Source: Hydractinia symbiolongicarpus (Eukaryota; Cnidaria; Hydrozoa; Anthoathecata; Hydractiniidae). Taken from it: DNA of 64,000 bases. Where the stretch lies: contig NC_079878.1 of assembly GCF_029227915.1 (NCBI RefSeq), positions 24,949,501 through 25,013,500 on the forward strand. Direction: 5' to 3'. Made by a program: the position numbers and the translations under genes. Each line of letters opens with the position of its first letter. The stretch's first letter is position 1. Positions 59,198-64,000 of the stretch are shown one piece after another. The notes below the pieces were generated by a model. It had not been told where the DNA came from, ran no database searches, and was given only the letters and a program-made list of their open reading frames with translations.

Positions 59198-62100
59198 TTT
59201 GTAAGAAGCACAAAGATGTAAAAATAGAGCAAAGCAGTTTTTTTATTTATCAAGAAACTCTCTCTATATATATGTTAAGTATCTACAATCATGTTCATAA
59301 TAGTTTTGGAAAAACCAATCTCCCCCTCCCTCCCCCTCTCTTCAGTGTTGGTTGGAGGTCTTTTCCAGAGTCACTGGCAGTATTTTGGGGCACAAATCAA
59401 CACAAAATCAACACTGATTGAGGGGGAAAGGGGGCAAACTCTGAAAAAACCCTCAAAAGCCATTTTTCCAATAATTTATGAACATGATTGTAGTTAAAAA
59501 AATGCAATGGATTTTATGATATAAAAACTTTATTTTAAATTGGTTGTTAAAAATATGGTAAAGAGCTAAAGAGGGAAGGCCTGTATTAATCAATATGATT
59601 CAAATTCAGTTCTCAAAGCTTCATATTAAATGGATTTTTTATTTAAATATATAAATAAATAAAAAAAAATAGGAAAAACTTGTTTGTTGTCAAATGGAAC
59701 TGGCAGATACCACTTTTCACATTTTTCCTTGATTGGAATAAATAAATAATTTTTTCCATAAAAACATTCATTAAAAAATAATTAAATTTCAAATTTTTTG
59801 GAAAGTAACTGTTTTCTTTTTGTATATATATAAAATGTGTTTTTTTGATTCACTTCAAGATACAAAATAACTGAGTCCTTTAAAATTGGTTATTTTTTTT
59901 AAAAAAACGTCAGTGTATAAAAATATCTTATGCCAAATATATCCATGTAAAAATATTTACCTGTGGTTATGTAAAATAAGAATTACATTTTGACATTAAA
60001 TAAAAGCAGCATGTTAAGCAAATAAACTGTTTGTTATGATGGATGGTTCATTCAACTTATACTTATATTAGGATCTTTTTACCATTATTTTCGTATTTAA
60101 CTAGATATGTCTTATTCCTTTCTAAAATACAATTTTTGGGGGACTTGGCAAATAAAGTTAATATTGAAAATTTTAAATAAATATGTGTTTATAAAATTTA
60201 AATGAGTATAAGGTTAAATTAGAAAATATACTATCAAAAATATATTAGCTTAGGACTATTTGTAAAATTTGGTTAGTTGGCTGGTTAGTGCTATGTATTA
60301 AATTTTCAACAAATATCATGTTGCCAGTGACATGATTTTTAAAAATAGAGGGGCCACGAAATGGTTCCCACCTTAGTTAAGAAAAAATTGTTAAGAAAAA
60401 AGACTCTGGATCTTCTTAAATGGTCCTGAATTGCTGTATTTTGGTGTTTTTAATTTAGAGAAAGAGCGCAGCAAATGTCATTAAAAAGACTATTGACGTT
60501 TTTAAATTTTAGCTAAAAGTACGCTGGGGGATTGCCCTGGCATTGCTGTCCCTGAACATTTGCTGTTATTAAATGCGTGAAGAAAAGGTAGCAACATCAG
60601 GGCTGATATGACATAAACAAGGCTTTGTTGCAATACAGCAATATTCATTTGACACTTTCGCAACAAATACATTGATATGTAATGCTTTACACAATCACAT
60701 TTTTATTGTTTGCAACAAAAGATACCGACCCTTTATGTTTTTGTAAGATGACCAAGATAGTATAAGTGTTTTGTGGTAATCAAATATAATGATGCTTAAA
60801 GCTTATAAGAACATGTATTTATAGTTTAGCAATGAAATACATTAATAATATTAATGTTCTAGTCAGGGCTCCACCAGTCAAGATTTTTGCACTCAGCTTT
60901 TTTAGCATGTTTGTTGATTTTAAACTCAAAACATCACATTTTTGCTTTTTTCTATCATTTTTCATTTTCTCATTAATAAAGGATTCAGTCTGTTAATTTC
61001 TTCACCAATCTTTCTTATTTGAATTTTGAATTTAATTCATTGTTTATAGCACACACTTGTTTCTACTCAGGCTTTGTAAGTTAGGAATTTTGTGCGCATA
61101 GTGTTTCTCGGTACATATATAACATCTTTATGAAAATATTGCACATGTTCGTGCACTAGAATTTTCACCACAAACTCATCATACACAATAATGGTCCCCA
61201 TAATTCTTTCTAATTAACTTTGTAGGTCATGCTTACAATAAATGACTGCTTTTTTCCATTGTTCTTAGCCAAATTTAACTTTGATTCATCACGCACTGTG
61301 ACTTTTACTATTTACAGAAGAGAAAAAATGTTCTATCTAGGTGTGAGCTTAAGTTCAACATTCTTTGCTTTTAGGACAGGCTAATATGTGTAACTAATCT
61401 TGGGCACTGTTGATTGTTCTCCTGTTTATGTGCATATTGAACCTTATTTAGTTAGGGAATGGGGCATAATTGCTATAATAAAAAATATATTCAGTGTTTA
61501 TGCGCATATTGATGTGTTTAGTGTATTATATTTTTTAATGCATTAAATTTATTGGGTTTTCACGACTTTTTCTAATGTTACCTGGTCATATGGAGATAAA
61601 CATGTTTTGTAAAAAAATAAATCATACAAATCGTGGTAGTCAATTATTTTAAACCATCTGAAATTTATTTTTTCTCAAATATACATAAACAGTTTATTTC
61701 CTTTTTTATATATGTATATAACTTGAATGTTTTGTGGAATGTGTGTAAAGTAACTGGTTTATTATTTGATTAAACGAAGTTGGAAAATTTTGTAGGCCAG
61801 AATTTGAGAAAATATACAAACCACCTATGTTTGAGTTAAGGTGGGTACTGACTTGATGGATTACAAAGTGTAAGAATTTCCAGTTTTTTATAAATCATGA
61901 TGTCAGTCAGTCAGTCAGTCAGTAATTCATATGTCAGTAATTTAATGAATCAAACACTGATAATCGTTATATTAACAATTTTTTTAAGCATTTATGAGAA
62001 AAGAATGTCGTGAGTTGACTAAAAATTGGTGTTTATGTAACGGGTTTGAGACAAATTTCTCATTTAAATGAAGGAAATTTAGTAACTACATATAGCTAAA

Positions 62101-63012
62101 GCACGTAAATTTTAACGGTTCCTTGTTTAGTATGTAAATAGCTTGTTCTATTGTTATTGTTTCAAAAAAGTGTGCAAGAATGCACCATCAATTTACCTAA
62201 ATGAAATATTTTGATTGACAGATATTACAGAGTTTCCACATCTACTGATAGTGTCTGGAATTGAAGTAAAGTCCTGAAAAGTCTGAAGGATCTGGAAATT
62301 GTGTGATTGGCTTGACAGTCTAGAAAGTGTTTGCAAAATGAATGATCAGTTATAAAAGTCTTTAGCTTTGTTTTGTAAAATTAATCACTTGCTCGTTTGT
62401 GTGGGCATGAGACGCAACTTTTAAATCTAAGAGCTTTACCTGGTGGAGTTTATCATTGTTCTTGTACTTTGTACTGTTCTTTCTTTGTAAAACATTGGTT
62501 CATGTTATTTTTCTTATGTCTTGTCACTGTTCTAATGTTTCAATATGATAGATATCCATTCTGTCAATCTGTTAATACATTTCTGTGGAATAAAAGAGAG
62601 AAAAAATAGTCTCTCTAAATTATTTTACTATACTTGAATTCAATTTCAAATACACCTTACGAAAAAATAGTATCAATTTTAATGTTATGGTAGTTTTATT
62701 AAAAAATGTCTGTGGTAGCCATATGTGAATGCTTTCATAATAAGATTGGTGTCCTTCATTTATTTTTTAATGAAAGAAATATATATTATTGCCATTCGTG
62801 TAATTCTGTTTTTGTAGAAAGTGAAGATAAAAGGAAATCACCTACTGAACAGCCAGGTATTATCATGCTTAAGCGATTCATGATTCTGTTGATGTCATGT
62901 TTTAATGTTTTATGAAATTTTGTGTTTGTGCTCTAAGTACACGCATAAACTATACCAGCTGTACTTAATGTATTTGATCAGTACAAATGCATGATTTACT
63001 TTATGATTTCTT

Positions 63013-63053
<41 letters not shown>

Positions 63054-64000
63054 GTATATCAATAAAAATCTTATTAAACTTTGCTAATGTTATATTTCAA
63101 GCTGCAAGAATGAATTACAGTATTTGTTTTGTACATTTTATTTCAAGCATGTGGAAAATAAGATGATTGTTGTGGATAGGCTAAACTCAAAAAAATTTGT
63201 TGTTAAGAAAAAAAATATCAATTTTATTTATTTTGCATGTAGTAACTGTGTAATACTAAATACTACATATAAGGTACTAGAGGTGTACCTTAATCAACCA
63301 TATACATTATTGTGTATGTTAGTTTAAGTCTGTGTGTTTTACATTGCCTTGCTTGTAATTTCATTTTGTTTGTTTTACTTAGCTCGAAATTTTCAAGAAG
63401 ATCATGTTGCTGATGATATAGGTAGAAATTGCAATGGTGAAGACGACAGAGGTGACTCCAGTATCCAGCCTGGTGGAAAACATGGTGGTTTTTCAATTTT
63501 TTCTCTTCATAAGAAAAAAAGCCAAGAGCCAATTTCACCACAAAGCCCAAAGTTAGAAAGACATCGCAAGCAGTCCCTGTCATCATATTTCAGTTTCAAA
63601 AAAGACAAAAACAAAAACAAAGACTCACCACCTACATCGCCAAAGCTTAATAAATCAAAAAGTGTTGACCAGGGTGATTCTTTGGGTGAAACACCCTTAT
63701 CACCATCCCATAACAAAGACCGTAGAGGATCGGGATTATTAAAATTATTTCACAAAAAGTCGCATAGTCCTCATGGAGAATCTTCTAGCAGTGCCATTCA
63801 AGTGATTGAAGAAACATCTACTGAAAATGAGACTAGTAAAGCTAAAAGTGAAGGTGAAGTTGCAATCCGAAAAACAGAGAAAATTGTTAAAGCTCCATCT
63901 GTTATCAAAACTTCTAGTACTGTCCAAATAAAGGCAAAACAGCCTGATGAAAACACAAAGAAAAAAACAATAATACGGGTCACAGCAAGAAGAACTCAAA
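51534..64000 (+). CDS. Large disordered basic/serine-rich protein, partial at the window end
   Basis: Four exons agree in phase: 51534-51644 (phase 0 exit), 55895-58577 (phase 1), 62818-62856 (phase 1) and 63383 to the window edge, giving at least 1150 residues. Exon 1 starts at ATG and encodes TPFGVKLRPHSERR and a KKK patch. The PFGVxLR motif resembles one in actin-regulatory scaffolds such as the CRACD family, a weak link. The 2.7-kb exon 2 is low in complexity, with an Asn/Asp run from an AAC repeat, and many basic RRxS/RSxS sites, but no recognisable folded domain. Exon 4 has a recurring basic-aromatic motif (FSIFSLHKKKS, SSYFSFKKDK, GLLKLFHKKSHSP), each followed by SPxSP. Exon 2 also starts with ATG directly after an acceptor, so a shorter isoform is possible. 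Membrane or cytoskeletal scaffold is inference. Confidence 0.7.
53033..53270 (+). repeat. tRNA-derived SINE
   Basis: The head TTGTGGCAGAGTGTTCGCTT is a good A-box region. The rest of the tRNA-like fold (CCAGTGCGGAAGATTGTGGA) has a decayed B box, and a tRNA-unrelated body ends about 53270. It lies in intron 1 of the large gene. Confidence 0.5.
53492..53600. mobile_element. Inverted-repeat element (CCTCGTCCCC family), intron 1 of the large gene
   Basis: Left end CAACCTCGTCCCCATGG, right end degraded (AACCTGAAAACGAGAATG). Interior GCTGTTAGCGCTTAC-type arms pair. Confidence 0.55.
54646..54756. mobile_element. Inverted-repeat element (CCTCGTCCCC family), intron 1 of the large gene
   Basis: Ends CAGCCTCGTTCCCAGGGC and GACCCGGAGGAAGAGGTTG, flanked by ATTATTCCA / ATTATTTTA. 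Shares the GTTGATGAAGTTGATAGCGG interior with 20671-20771. Confidence 0.7.
56062..56125 (+). repeat. AAC trinucleotide run inside the large exon
   Basis: Encodes an Asn/Asp tract in the large disordered protein. Likely length-variable. Confidence 0.8.
58640..62817. other. Intron 2 of the large gene and its repeats
   Basis: 4.2-kb AT-rich intron, with (TA)n at 59162-59193 and (GTCA)n at about 61901-61923. A tRNA A-box-like stretch (GGGCAGAGTGGGTAAGAC) at about 58715 may be another SINE head. No exon was found that fits the phase-1 junction better than direct splicing. Confidence 0.5.
63012..63052 (+). repeat. (AATC)n microsatellite
   Basis: About ten uninterrupted AATC units in intron 3 of the large gene. 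Confidence 0.95.

Overview
The window is nuclear DNA from an animal. It is AT-rich (about one third G+C by eye), its genes are split by GT-AG introns, and several genes belong to animal families: a VAMP/synaptobrevin R-SNARE, an MKRN2OS (DUF4796) homologue and a PLEKHG5-type RhoGEF. The density of short inverted-repeat elements with CCTCGTCCCCAGGGC ends and the mix of Harbinger, pogo/Tigger and tRNA-derived repeats suggest an early-branching invertebrate. A cnidarian is my best guess, but the species cannot be fixed from the sequence alone.

Layout. 184-1695 (+): synaptobrevin, complete except for the extreme 5' exon. 3366-7346 (+): four-exon MKRN2OS homologue. 7347-12851: gene-free and rich in small transposons. 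12852-14063 (+): single-exon, highly charged repeat protein of 403 residues, family not recognised. 16076-16771 (+): secreted PAN/apple plus ricin-B-like lectin gene interrupted by two in-frame stops, probably a pseudogene. 16772-23164: gene-free, repeat-rich. 35572 down to 23165 (-): 13-exon PLEKHG5-like RhoGEF of 797 residues in which every exon boundary is phase 0. 35573-51533: about 16 kb without a confident host gene, holding a THAP/transposase relic, a PIF/Harbinger element with a transposase N-terminal remnant, and two 21-bp tandem arrays. 51534-64000 (+, runs off the window): a large, mostly disordered basic/serine-rich protein of at least 1150 residues assembled from four phase-compatible exons.

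The recognised genes do not form a pathway. Two are linked to membrane traffic or cytoskeleton (R-SNARE, RhoA-type GEF), and the large C-terminal gene looks like a scaffold. The clearest structural story is the transposon landscape. About 20 copies of one non-autonomous inverted-repeat family are present, and many are flanked by 9-12 bp target duplications, pointing to a Mutator-like mechanism. One copy has inserted into a 33-bp tandem repeat, so its empty site can be read directly. I found no operon, CRISPR array or obvious new enzymatic system. The most novel protein-level items are the 403-residue repeat protein, the large scaffold-like protein and the broken PAN-lectin gene.
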